Assembly: GCA_013214945.1 (NCBI GenBank)
Contig: JABSRT010000019.1
Location: 1-64,000, forward strand
Direction of reading: 5' to 3'
Length of the DNA: 64,000 nt
Source of the DNA: Gammaproteobacteria bacterium
GTDB taxonomy: Bacteria; Pseudomonadota; Gammaproteobacteria; Enterobacterales; Psychrobiaceae
Below the pieces are notes generated by a model. It made no database searches. It saw nothing but the letters and a program-made list of their open reading frames with translations, and had not been told where the DNA came from. How positions within the stretch are numbered: position 1 is the stretch's first letter; each line of letters begins with the position of its first letter. This document shows, one piece after another, positions 55,549 through 64,000 of the stretch. Made by a program: the position numbers and the translations under genes.

Positions 55549-56858
55549 TATTCAACCTCCAAAATCATCGCGACACCTAAACCACCTGCCGCACAGGCCG
55601 TGGTTAAACCAAAACCACCTCCACGGCGTTTAAGTTCATTAAGTACCTGAGTTATTAATCGGGTTCCCGTTGCTGCAAATGGGTGACCATAAGCAAGCGA
55701 ACCGCCAAGCACGTTAAATTTAGCCATGTCGATTTGACCAATCGCTTGACTGCGGCCGAGTTTTTCGCGCGCAAAGGTTGTTGACTCAAACATTTTCATG
55801 TTGGCCAGCGCCTGAGCAGCAAAAGCTTCGTGCATTTCAATTAAGGTTAAGTCGTTTAAGGTTAAACCAGCGCGGTCAAGTGCAATTGGCGTTGCGTAAG
55901 ATGGCCCCATTAACATGTCATGGTGGACGTCTATCGCCGAAAATGCATAACTTTTTATATAGCCTAATGGCTTATAACCAAGCTCTTTTGCTCGTCCTTC
56001 ACGCATCATTAAAATAGCCGATGCGCCATCGGTTAAAGCGGTTGAGTTCGCGGCTGTAACCGAGCCATTTTTACGGTCAAATACTGGCCGTAACTTTTCA
56101 TAACCCGCTAAGGTCGAGTCTGTACGAATAGTATTGTCTTGATCAATAAATTTATTGTAGGGCTCAACATGCGCGCTCATCACTTCATCTGCAAATAGGC
56201 CATCTTGCCACGCTTTGGTGGCTAACGTGTGCGAACGATGCGCTAAAGCGTCTTGATCAGTGCGACTAATATTATGGGTTTTAGCCATTTGTTCAGCGGT
56301 TTGTCCCATCGATAACCCGGTGGAGTATTCCGCTACTGCTGGCGGCACTGGCACTAAATCGCCAAATCTTAGGCGTTTAATGATATTAAATTTTTGCGAA
56401 AGGCTGCGCGCTTTATTGAGATCAACCAAGGCATGAGCCAAGTTTTTAGTCACGCCAATCGGTAATACTGATGAGCTATCAGCGCCACCCGCTATCCCGA
56501 TATCTGTGGTGCCACTAAGAATTGATTCTACAATATTAACCGTTGACTGAAAGCTCGTGGCACAGGCCCGTGACACACTGTAAGCATCGGTATTAATATT
56601 CATGCCCGTACCTAACACGATTTCACGTGCGATATTAGGGGCTTTTGGCATTTGAATGACCTGACCGTAAACCAATAGGTCGATTAACTTTGGGTCTAAC
56701 TCGCTACGGTTAACCAACTCTGAGACCACCATTTTTCCTAAATCTAGGGCCGATACGCCATGAAACGCCGTGGCTTGTTTGGCAAATGGGGTTCTAAGAC
56801 CGTCGACAATCGCAATGCGCTCGCCATTTTTAGTGGTTAAATCCTGAATTGATGACAT
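55548..56858 (-). CDS. fadI: 3-ketoacyl-CoA thiolase FadI
   Basis: This 436-residue thiolase matches FadI: active-site Cys in [11 protein letters not shown], His in [17 protein letters not shown], and the second Cys in TACAAGGLG. It cleaves 3-ketoacyl-CoA with CoA to acetyl-CoA. It is first in the fadI-fadJ operon, with a candidate FadR site upstream, and divergent from the moxR-bat cluster. Confidence 0.95.
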   Translation of the reverse strand: MSSIQDLTTKNGERIAIVDGLRTPFAKQATAFHGVSALDLGKMVVSELVNRSELDPKLIDLLVYGQVIQMPKAPNIAREIVLGTGMNINTDAYSVSRACATSFQSTVNIVESILSGTTDIGIAGGADSSSVLPIGVTKNLAHALVDLNKARSLSQKFNIIKRLRFGDLVPVPPAVAEYSTGLSMGQTAEQMAKTHNISRTDQDALAHRSHTLATKAWQDGLFADEVMSAHVEPYNKFIDQDNTIRTDSTLAGYEKLRPVFDRKNGSVTAANSTALTDGASAILMMREGRAKELGYKPLGYIKSYAFSAIDVHHDMLMGPSYATPIALDRAGLTLNDLTLIEMHEAFAAQALANMKMFESTTFAREKLGRSQAIGQIDMAKFNVLGGSLAYGHPFAATGTRLITQVLNELKRRGGGFGLTTACAAGGLGVAMILEVE

Positions 56859-56948
56859 GAAGTGCTCCTAACGATTGAACTTTTTGTAAGACGTTGATTC
56901 AAAGCCTGCGTTTACGGTGGCTTTTGAGATGGCAAATATCATAGCCGA

Positions 56949-56965
56949 CGAGGTCAGACCACCGC
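56949..56965 (-). promoter_or_regulatory. candidate FadR operator upstream of fadI
   Basis: The minus strand reads TGGTCTGACCTCG about 90-105 bases before the fadI start. It matches the FadR core (TGGTCNGACC) with a poorer outer right arm. FadR represses fad genes in related bacteria, but no fadR gene is in the window. Confidence 0.42.
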
Positions 56966-57170
56966 AACAATTAGTTTGATTCAAGCAAAGAATAAAGATT
57001 AAAAACACGCTAAAAAGTAATTAATATCAATCTTATGTGATAATTTATAACACTAAAAATGCTAGACTATCAGCGCAAGATTAGGTAAAACTTTAGCATA
57101 ATTGACTTTGCACCATCCTAACATCTAACTGGCACTAGCCATTATTCATATAAATAGGTTATCGATTACA

Positions 57171-58127
57171 ATGGCGATTGAAAAATTTACTCAGCTTAAA
57201 CAATATCTAGACTCCCAAATCCTTGGGCAGTCACAATTAACGCAATGCATGTTAATCGGCTTATTAGCCGATGGTCATTTGTTAGTTGAAGGACCACCAG
57301 GATTGGCAAAAACGCGTGCGATTAAAGCATTAGCCGAAGGGATCGAGGGCGATTTTCATCGCGTTCAATTTACGCCCGACTTATTGCCCGCAGATCTCAC
57401 CGGCACCGACATTTATCGACCTGAGACCCATGAGTTTGAATTTCAACGTGGACCTTTATTTCACAATTTAATTTTGGCCGATGAAATAAACCGCGCCCCA
57501 GCCAAAGTGCAATCGGCCTTATTAGAAGCAATGGGCGAGCGCCAAATTACAGTTGGCAGCACCACCTATCAGCTGCCTGAGTTATTTTTAGTGATGGCAA
57601 CCCAAAACCCAATCGAGCAAGAAGGCACCTACCCACTGCCCGAGGCGCAGCTTGATCGCTTTTTGTTGCATATTGCGATTGATTACCCAGACGCGGCAAC
57701 CGAGCACCAAATTTTGGCCTTAAATCGCAATGAAGCGCTTGAGCAACAACCAGTGACAGCGCCTAAGTTAACCCAAAGTGAAATCGTGCAAGCGCGACAA
57801 GCGAGCCTCGCCTTATATTTAGCGCCGCAAGTTGAAGAATATATCGTGCAATTAATCATTGCGACCAGAACCCCTGAACAATATGACCCAAGTTTGGCCA
57901 ATTGGTTAGAATTTGGTGCCAGCCCACGAGCGACCATCGCGCTCGAGCGCTGTTCTCGTGCTCGCGCGTGGTTACATGGCCGCGACTTTGTCAGCCCAGA
58001 AGATGTGCAAGCGATGTTACCTAATGTTTTACGTCACCGATTGTTACTAAGCTATGAAGCGGAAGCGGAGGGGATCACCCCTTCAATGGTTATTGATAAG
58101 TTATTAACCTTGGTGCCGGTGCCGTAA
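57171..58127 (+). CDS. MoxR-family AAA ATPase
   Basis: This 318-residue AAA protein has Walker A GPPGLAKT at 41-48, Walker B LILADEINRAP near 100-110, and ATQNPIEQEGTYPLPEAQLDRF with sensor I and pore region typical of MoxR. MoxR ATPases act as chaperones that assemble or activate partner VWA proteins. It is first in a bat operon, with two bases to the DUF58 gene. Confidence 0.93.
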   Translation: MAIEKFTQLKQYLDSQILGQSQLTQCMLIGLLADGHLLVEGPPGLAKTRAIKALAEGIEGDFHRVQFTPDLLPADLTGTDIYRPETHEFEFQRGPLFHNLILADEINRAPAKVQSALLEAMGERQITVGSTTYQLPELFLVMATQNPIEQEGTYPLPEAQLDRFLLHIAIDYPDAATEHQILALNRNEALEQQPVTAPKLTQSEIVQARQASLALYLAPQVEEYIVQLIIATRTPEQYDPSLANWLEFGASPRATIALERCSRARAWLHGRDFVSPEDVQAMLPNVLRHRLLLSYEAEAEGITPSMVIDKLLTLVPVP

Positions 58128-58128
58128 C

Positions 58129-59064
58129 ATGAAGCTTGAATTACCCCCCTTTAGCAACGGTGTCTCCTTGTGCCATAAAGAGCTATTAGATTATCGGGGT
58201 CGAAATGCGCTAATTGACCTGTCAAAGCGTCGCCATATCAAGTCGCACATGGCAGGTACCCTGCTGGCTAAAACCAAAGGCCGCGGCATGGAATTTGAAG
58301 AAGCCCGCCATTATCAGATTGGCGATGATATCCGTGCGATTGATTGGCGGGTCACCGCACGAACCGGTAAAGTGCATACCAAAATATACCGGGAAGAGCG
58401 CGAACGGCCAGTTTATGTGATGGTTGACCTTAACCCTAATTTGTATTTTGGCTCGCAGCTGTTGCTAAAATCGATTCAGGCCTGCCATGTTGCGGCATTA
58501 ATTGGCTGGTCGGCTGTCGCCAACGGTGACCGAATTGGCGCTTTATTATGTAATAGCCTTGAACACCGCGAATTAAAACCACGCAACCGTCACCACGGCG
58601 CTTTGGCGCTGATTGATTACTTGGTCAGGATCCATAATCAAGGATTAGCACATTTTAAAACCAACCAAACTGGCGGCAACAGCTTTGAACAAAGCTGCAG
58701 TCGCTTACGCCGTGTGGTAAAACCCGGCAGTTTGGTGTTTTTAATCTCCGATTTTAACCAGATAAGTGACAAAGCCGTTAAGCAATTACAGCATTTGGGC
58801 CGCCACAACGAAATCATTGCTTGTCAAATTGATGACCCGATTGACCATCAGCTACCTAGCGATCTCAGTGGCTCATTCGCGGTAACCGACGGCGAAATTC
58901 GGCACCAGTTTATGGTTAACCCTAAACAGCGCAGTGAGTATCAACGTAACGCGCTTAATCATCAGCAACAACAAATGACCTTACTGCAAAAGCTCAACAT
59001 TACGACCATTCATTTTAGTAGCCATTTACCGCTGCTGGCGCAAATCAAGAGGCCACAGCAATGA
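58129..59064 (+). CDS. DUF58 domain protein
   Basis: This 311-residue protein carries the DUF58 core (TKGRGMEFEEARHYQIGDDI followed by RAIDWRVTARTGKVHTKIYR) and a VWA-like region (VYVMVDLNPNLYFG, then LVFLISDFN). It is the usual partner between moxR and batA and overlaps the next gene by four bases. The role is thought to be assembly of the VWA complex. Confidence 0.9.
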   Translation: MKLELPPFSNGVSLCHKELLDYRGRNALIDLSKRRHIKSHMAGTLLAKTKGRGMEFEEARHYQIGDDIRAIDWRVTARTGKVHTKIYREERERPVYVMVDLNPNLYFGSQLLLKSIQACHVAALIGWSAVANGDRIGALLCNSLEHRELKPRNRHHGALALIDYLVRIHNQGLAHFKTNQTGGNSFEQSCSRLRRVVKPGSLVFLISDFNQISDKAVKQLQHLGRHNEIIACQIDDPIDHQLPSDLSGSFAVTDGEIRHQFMVNPKQRSEYQRNALNHQQQQMTLLQKLNITTIHFSSHLPLLAQIKRPQQ

Positions 59065-59549
59065 CCCCGTCACCACTGGACCAACTGCAGCCGCTCATAT
59101 TGCCGACCGAACCCGGTGCTTGGCCACCCGCTATTGGTTGGTGGCTATTAATGCTACTAGTCATTACGGTACTGGTCATCAGCATTAAAACCCTTGTTAG
59201 CTATTGGCGTTTTGAGGCTGTTAAACGCCATAACCTGCGTCAGGTCAAACAAACCCAGTGCCCAGACCAACTTAATCGGCTGTTAAAAATAACGGCGTTG
59301 CATTATTTCCCGCGTGACAGTGTCGCTAATTTAAGCGGCGCCAGCTGGTCACAGTTTTTAAACCGAAATTTAGCGCCAGAGCATCATCAAACCTGCAATT
59401 TTTGTTGTGAGATGCTCTATCGCCCTGCGCTTGCCAATACTGCAGATAATGCTGCAGCTATTGAGCAACAACAGAAATTTCAGGGTGTCGCCATTGCTTG
59501 GTTCACTGGGCTCTCACGTAGAAAAATAAAGGCACTTAAAGATGTTTGA
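59061..59549 (+). CDS. DUF4381 domain protein
   Basis: This 162-residue protein has one membrane segment (WWLLMLLVITVLVISIKTLV) and a cytoplasmic helical tail with conserved SWSQFLNRNL-like stretch. It matches DUF4381, normally placed between DUF58 and batA genes in gammaproteobacteria. It overlaps both neighbours. Function is unknown. Confidence 0.85.
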   Translation: MTPSPLDQLQPLILPTEPGAWPPAIGWWLLMLLVITVLVISIKTLVSYWRFEAVKRHNLRQVKQTQCPDQLNRLLKITALHYFPRDSVANLSGASWSQFLNRNLAPEHHQTCNFCCEMLYRPALANTADNAAAIEQQQKFQGVAIAWFTGLSRRKIKALKDV

Positions 59550-60609
59550 ATTTACATGGCCTTGGTTATTGCTTTGCTTGCCACTGCCACTTGTTATTTA
59601 TTGGCTAATGCCTGCCCGCCCGGTCGTACCAAACGCCGCATTGCGGGTCGCTAATGTAGATCGCTTTCCGGGGCAAACTACCAGTGTTGTTACCAACACC
59701 CGATCTCGTTTAATGCTCGCAGCTGTTGTTTGGCTATTGTTAGTTATCGCCAGCGCGCGACCGCTCTGGTTAGGTGACCCGATGCCCTCGCCTACTCAAG
59801 CACGCGAGCTGATTTTAGCGGTCGATTTGTCGGCCTCAATGGCCGAAACAGATATGGAACTCAATGGCCGTTGGGTCGACCGCTTAACCATGGTCAAAGC
59901 GGTACTGGCCAAATTTATTGAACAACGCCAAGGGGATCGAATTGGGCTTATATTATTTGCCGATAACGCCTATGTGCAAGCACCACTAACGTTTGATTTA
60001 GCGACCGTTAAGCAATTGTTAGACGAATCTTCATTAGGCCTGGTAGGTAAGCGCACTGCTATTGGTGATGCGATTGGGCTGTCGGTTAAACGTTTTGATC
60101 GCCGAGACAAAAACGCCAGTAGTACTAATAATAAAGACGACAATACTAACACCAATAACTCTAGCACCAGCACCTCTAGCACCTCTAGCACCAACAAGAA
60201 GAATGGCAACAGCAATCGCGTGTTAGTGTTATTAACCGATGGTGAAAATACCGCGGGTAATTTGTCCCTCGAACAGGCACTGGAATTGGCTATCGCCAAA
60301 CAAGTGACCATTTATACCATTGGGGTTGGCTCTAATCGCAGTCGTGGTGGTTTTTTCAATCAAGGTTCAGGCATTGATGAACGCGCATTAACCGCGATAG
60401 CACAGGCCACTCAAGGCCAATATTTTCGCGCCACCGACAGTCGCGAGCTGCAGCGTATTTATCAACATTTAGACCAATTAGAGAAAATAGAAGTGAGCCA
60501 ACAAATCCTAAGACCACGTCGTGCCTTATTTTATTGGCCGCTCGCATTGGCATTGTTGTTAAGCTTTGCTGGTATAGCACTTAGATTACGCCAAGGGGGT
60601 TTAGTGTGA
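59542..60609 (+). CDS. batA: BatA-type VWA membrane protein
   Basis: This 355-residue protein has a first membrane segment (about 4-23) and another at 57-71, then a VWA domain with the MIDAS motif D95-L-S97-A-S99, GDRIGLILFA and LTDGENTAGN, and a C-terminal membrane segment. A low-complexity Asn/Ser/Thr stretch (about 189-225) is inserted in the middle of the VWA fold. BatA acts in a complex with BatB/BatD in stress tolerance. It overlaps DUF4381 by eight bases. Confidence 0.87.
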   Translation: MFEFTWPWLLLCLPLPLVIYWLMPARPVVPNAALRVANVDRFPGQTTSVVTNTRSRLMLAAVVWLLLVIASARPLWLGDPMPSPTQARELILAVDLSASMAETDMELNGRWVDRLTMVKAVLAKFIEQRQGDRIGLILFADNAYVQAPLTFDLATVKQLLDESSLGLVGKRTAIGDAIGLSVKRFDRRDKNASSTNNKDDNTNTNNSSTSTSSTSSTNKKNGNSNRVLVLLTDGENTAGNLSLEQALELAIAKQVTIYTIGVGSNRSRGGFFNQGSGIDERALTAIAQATQGQYFRATDSRELQRIYQHLDQLEKIEVSQQILRPRRALFYWPLALALLLSFAGIALRLRQGGLV

Positions 60610-62594
60610 GTGATTTAGTCAGTCAACTAATCAGCAATTTTCATTTTATCAGACCTTGGTGGCTGCTGGCGCTAATACCCGCAGTCGCGCTGTATATACG
60701 CCTATTAAACGCCGCCCAAAAACGTGGTCAATGGCACCGAGTGATCTCGCCGCACTTGGCCAGCTTATTAATTGACAATCAAGCGCAAACAACCACCAAA
60801 TTACCTTGGCATATTTTATTGCTGATCTGGTTGCTAGGTATTATTGCGCTAGCGGGCCCGACGTGGCAAAAACTACCACAGCCGCTGTTTAAGCTCAATC
60901 GCGCTCAAATTGTGGTTATCGATATGTCTCTGTCGATGTATACCACAGATATCAAGCCCAATCGATTAACCCGGGCCAAGTTTAAACTGTCTGATTTACT
61001 CAAAAATTTCAACGAAGGCGAAACAGGACTGGTTGCTTATGCTGGTGACGCATTTGTTATTAGTCCGATGACCGAGGACGTTAATAACCTACTAAACCTG
61101 CTGCCAGCATTAAGCCCTGACATTATGCCCGAATACGGTAGTGATCCGGCATCAGGCATCAAGCAGGCGATTAAATTATTTGAGCAAACCAATAAAAGCC
61201 AAGGTGACATTTATTTAGTCACCGATGGCATCACCCGTGCCGATCAGCGCAAAATCACCAAACTACTGGCTAAAACCTCGTTTAATTTGAACATATTGGC
61301 GATAGCTGGCAATGTCGACGCGCCCATAAAATTGCCTAATGGTGAGTTACTAAAAGACCAACAAGGCAATATCGTAGTACCTCGCTTAGACCCTGCCCCC
61401 TTAATTGAATTAGCGACTAAGTTTGATGGTCGTTATACCAAAATAACCGACAACAGCCGTGATATAAACTACTTACTGCCGCAAGCTGAGGCATCGTTAA
61501 ACAACCAGAAGATTAAACAGTCGGAGCAACAGCGATTAGGGGACAACTGGTACGAGCAAGGGCCCTATTTGTTATTATTTATATTGCCGTTCGCCGCCTT
61601 ATTTTTTCGTAAAGGCGTATTAGCGAGCTATGCCCTGTGCGGCATAACGACGCTGTTATTAATGGGCCCACCGCTGCCGGCGATTGCTGCAACTGATCCA
61701 GCTTCCGCGGCGCTACCGATAGATGACAGCGATCTCAAACAAGCCAGCGCGCCATGGCAGAAACAAATATGGAATAAGTTATGGCACAACGACAACCAAC
61801 GCGCTTTAGCCCAATATAAGCAGGGTTCATACAATGAGGCCGCTGAGCAATTTAATGATAAAAGCTGGCAAGGCGCCAGTTTTTATAACAATGGTGATTA
61901 TGAAGCCGCATTAACAGCCTTCAGCGACGATACCACGGTTGATTCATTATATAATCAAGCAAATAGCTTGGCGCAGCTGCAACGTTTTGACGAAGCAATT
62001 AAGCGCTACCAGCAAGTCTTGGCGCAGCAACCAGAACACAAGGCCGCTAAAGCTAACCTAGAATTGACCAAGAAACTCAACCAGCAGAAAAAACAACAAG
62101 AGGGTCAAAATGGGCAAGGTGAATCATCATCTGAGCAACAATCTAACCCTGATTCCGCTAACAAGCAGCAAGAGCCCTCAGCAGATCAAGAGCCTTCAGC
62201 AGGAGAAAAGTCATCAGCGGATGAACAATCTTCAGACGGTGACAAGTCTTCAACTGGTAATGAGCCTTCAAGTAACGAAGAACCTTCAGCAGGTGAACAG
62301 TCTTCAGCGGAGCAAGAGCCCTCAGCGGGTGAAGAGCCCTCAGCAGGAGAAGACCCTTCGATGACCGATGATAAATCTGCAGCTGATAATACCAATAACC
62401 AGCAAACAGATAATCAGTTAAACGCGCCATTATTTAATGATGAGCAACTGACTAAAGCACAGCAACAGCGGTTGAATCAACTAGTAAGCAAAGTTGTTGA
62501 TGACCCTTCGTTATTATTAAAAAGCAAGCTGCTGCGAGCTTCTCAGCAACGCCACTCGCAACGCACGATCAAAAAGGATACCGTCAATTGGTAA
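60606..62594 (+). CDS. batB: BatB/BatC-type VWA-TPR protein with Pro-Ser-Ala repeats
   Basis: This 662-residue protein has membrane segments at 17-33, 68-85 and near 325-360, and VWA MIDAS D106-M-S108-L-S110 with TDGITRAD. A TPR part (about 405-495, LAQYKQGSYNEAAEQFND and so on) corresponds to BatC. Then comes an acidic tract of imperfect six-residue repeats like EPSAGE (about 515-585), and a basic end. It starts at GTG 60606, overlapping the batA stop. It is a fusion of BatB and BatC functions. Confidence 0.85.
   Translation: MSDLVSQLISNFHFIRPWWLLALIPAVALYIRLLNAAQKRGQWHRVISPHLASLLIDNQAQTTTKLPWHILLLIWLLGIIALAGPTWQKLPQPLFKLNRAQIVVIDMSLSMYTTDIKPNRLTRAKFKLSDLLKNFNEGETGLVAYAGDAFVISPMTEDVNNLLNLLPALSPDIMPEYGSDPASGIKQAIKLFEQTNKSQGDIYLVTDGITRADQRKITKLLAKTSFNLNILAIAGNVDAPIKLPNGELLKDQQGNIVVPRLDPAPLIELATKFDGRYTKITDNSRDINYLLPQAEASLNNQKIKQSEQQRLGDNWYEQGPYLLLFILPFAALFFRKGVLASYALCGITTLLLMGPPLPAIAATDPASAALPIDDSDLKQASAPWQKQIWNKLWHNDNQRALAQYKQGSYNEAAEQFNDKSWQGASFYNNGDYEAALTAFSDDTTVDSLYNQANSLAQLQRFDEAIKRYQQVLAQQPEHKAAKANLELTKKLNQQKKQQEGQNGQGESSSEQQSNPDSANKQQEPSADQEPSAGEKSSADEQSSDGDKSSTGNEPSSNEEPSAGEQSSAEQEPSAGEEPSAGEDPSMTDDKSAADNTNNQQTDNQLNAPLFNDEQLTKAQQQRLNQLVSKVVDDPSLLLKSKLLRASQQRHSQRTIKKDTVNW
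62165..62360 (+). repeat. imperfect 18-base tandem repeats in the batB/C-like gene
   Basis: About eleven units of roughly GAGCCTTCAGCAGGTGAA encode (E/Q)(P/S)SAG(E)-like hexapeptides. Units vary more than those in the DUF2760 gene. The tract sits between the TPR and the C-terminal basic segment and is probably an unstructured spacer. Confidence 0.8.
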
Positions 62595-64000
62595 CACGCA
62601 TAGCTATTTTTTTATTGTTTATCATGATCTCACCGTTTAGTCAGGCGCTTAGTACATTAACAGCCAAGGTTGACCACAACCCTGCAATGGTCGGCGAAAC
62701 TGTCGTGTTAACCATTACTGCTGACGATCATGTTAATGCCAACAATCTCGACACATCAGCCTTGCTGCAGCAATTCATTGTCGGCCAAACCAATATCAGC
62801 CGCACCATGCAGGCTATCAATGGTAGGCAAAAACGCCAAACAAGTTGGAATATTCACTTAATTGCACGGACCACGGGCCAATTCACTATCCCGTCTTTTA
62901 CCCTAAATAATATCAGCAGCGCGCCAATTAAACTCAATGTTGTGAAAGTGTCAACGACCCCTAATCAAACCAACCAAGATGTAATCCTTGAAGCAAAGCT
63001 TGCTAGCACGAACGTCTACGTTGGGCAACATATTACCTATCAAGTAAAATTGTCGATTGGAGTTACTTTGCAACGCGCTCAGTTGCATCCGCCTGAACTT
63101 GCCACTGCGCAAATTTCGCAGATCGGAGAAGACATTGACACCACTGAAATAATTAATGGTCGCCGCTATCGCGTATTTACCCGCACGTATGCAATCCGCC
63201 CAACCGAATCAGGCAGCTTTACCTTGCAAGGCAGTATTTTTCGTGGCGACATTCAAGTGGGGCAACGCGACTTTTTCAATAATGGGCGCTCAAAACCCGT
63301 CACTTTATTAACTGAAAATCAAACTCTCACCGTTAAGGCAATCCCCAATAATTTCCCCGGACAGTGGTTAGTCAGTGACGTGGTCGCCTTGCAGGAGCAA
63401 TGGCCAACGCCTAAAAGCTTTACCGTCGGAGAACCCATCACTCGCACTCTAACCTTAACAGCAACCAATATCGCAGAAGAACAATTACCGCAGTTAAGCG
63501 CTAAACTGCCAGATTCATTTCAGGCCTACCCTGACAAACCAGTGACCCAGACAATAACCCAAGACGGCGTGGTGATTTCACAGTTGATTCAAAAAATAGC
63601 GATGATCCCAACGAAGCCGGGTCAATTTACCTTACCGGCGGTAAAAATTCCGTGGTTAAATGCGGCAACGGGTCAAATCGAATGGGCTATTGTGGCCGGA
63701 CAGCAAATAACAGTTATTGCTAATCCCATTAACCAGCCACAGTTAGCTCCCCAACCGGAGCTTAGTGGTGTAGTCCAGGCTCAGGAACAAGACCATAAAC
63801 CATCTTCCGCCGGTGCAAGTGCGCAACTTACACCGGGCAGACACACTCTCATCTATTGGCAGTTTACCTGTCTATTGCTAATTCTATTATGTATCATACT
63901 ACTTGGACTTTATATTCGGCTACGCAGAACGGTCGCACTATCGCATTCACCAATAGTGAATCCGTTACCTAAGACCAACAACACTAAATACTGGCCCGAG
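62588..64000 (+). CDS. batD: BatD family protein (partial, runs off the window)
   Basis: An open frame starts at TTG 62588, seven bases inside the upstream gene, and continues to the window end for 471 codons. It gives a signal peptide (MVTRIAIFLLFIMISPFSQA), then repeated beta-sandwich segments typical of BatD oxygen-tolerance proteins (VDHNPAMVGETVVLTITADD; ELATAQISQIGEDIDTTEI with YAIRPTESGSFTL; MIPTKPGQFTLPAVKIPWLN). A C-terminal membrane segment (LIYWQFTCLLLILLCIILLG) is reached before the end. The true stop is outside. The start codon is inferred from the signal peptide; ATG 62627 would shorten it. Confidence 0.85.
   Translation, partial: MVTRIAIFLLFIMISPFSQALSTLTAKVDHNPAMVGETVVLTITADDHVNANNLDTSALLQQFIVGQTNISRTMQAINGRQKRQTSWNIHLIARTTGQFTIPSFTLNNISSAPIKLNVVKVSTTPNQTNQDVILEAKLASTNVYVGQHITYQVKLSIGVTLQRAQLHPPELATAQISQIGEDIDTTEIINGRRYRVFTRTYAIRPTESGSFTLQGSIFRGDIQVGQRDFFNNGRSKPVTLLTENQTLTVKAIPNNFPGQWLVSDVVALQEQWPTPKSFTVGEPITRTLTLTATNIAEEQLPQLSAKLPDSFQAYPDKPVTQTITQDGVVISQLIQKIAMIPTKPGQFTLPAVKIPWLNAATGQIEWAIVAGQQITVIANPINQPQLAPQPELSGVVQAQEQDHKPSSAGASAQLTPGRHTLIYWQFTCLLLILLCIILLGLYIRLRRTVALSHSPIVNPLPKTNNTKYWPE

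Noticed and set aside
62158-62430. Long minus-strand frames opposite the EPSAGE repeats
   Set aside because: Their leucine- and serine-rich repeats mirror the real gene's repeat structure and have no start context.

Overview
The window looks like a chromosome segment of a low-to-moderate GC marine gammaproteobacterium of the order Alteromonadales, near Shewanella, Psychrobium or Colwellia. This rests on gene content and order: lolCDE, a PilZ gene, mfd and csiV; yejK/yejL/yejM; msrC-proQ-prc opposite rsmF; fadIJ opposite moxR-bat; and pepN followed by a DUF2835 gene. No rRNA or tRNA genes, phage, CRISPR array or intact insertion sequence were recognised. The assignment is by recognition only; no database was searched.

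Layout. 0-3.5 kb: a REP-like palindrome pair, a periplasmic DUF255 thioredoxin-like protein ending in a DsbD-N-like domain, and a convergent lipoprotein. 4.4-7.2 kb: a tight three-gene sulfur operon (cysteine-synthase-like enzyme, JAMM peptidase, and a fused ubiquitin-like carrier/E1/rhodanese protein). 7.7-17.8 kb: DEAD-box helicase, lolCDE, PilZ, mfd, csiV. 17.9-23.1 kb: M23 peptidase and a long QueD-like protein, then yejK opposite yejL-yejM. 23.3-31 kb: a propeller/beta-helix exported protein, nadE with decayed reading frames upstream, a second DEAD-box helicase, and a fused MOSC/flavin/[2Fe-2S] reductase. 31-35.3 kb: a gene graveyard holding a calcium-module lipoprotein, a broken histidine kinase, an intact secreted FGE-like protein, and remnants of an NRPS adenylation domain, a diaminobutyrate-type aminotransferase and a ClpP-like protein, with dispersed repeats. 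35.3-40.8 kb: an operon of DUF2760 plus two unusual Hsp70 proteins. 41.2-44.4 kb: proXWV betaine uptake, with an intrinsic terminator between proX and proW. 44.7-53.2 kb: pepN-DUF2835, a MITE-like element, prc-proQ-orf-msrC and rsmF. 53.4-56.9 kb: fadIJ with a candidate FadR site. 57.2-64 kb: moxR-DUF58-DUF4381-batA-batB/C-batD, the last cut by the window end.

How the genes work together. Much of the window is envelope upkeep: LolCDE sorts lipoproteins, YejM controls LPS synthesis, CsiV and the M23 peptidase act on peptidoglycan, Prc and ProQ link to wall turnover and osmotic response, ProXWV imports betaine, and the Bat operon is tied to stress and envelope integrity. The most unusual systems are the self-contained carrier-protein sulfur operon, the self-sufficient MOSC reductase, the Hsp70 pair with its repeat-bearing membrane partner, and the apparent relic of a lost siderophore locus that left one intact maturation-type enzyme behind.
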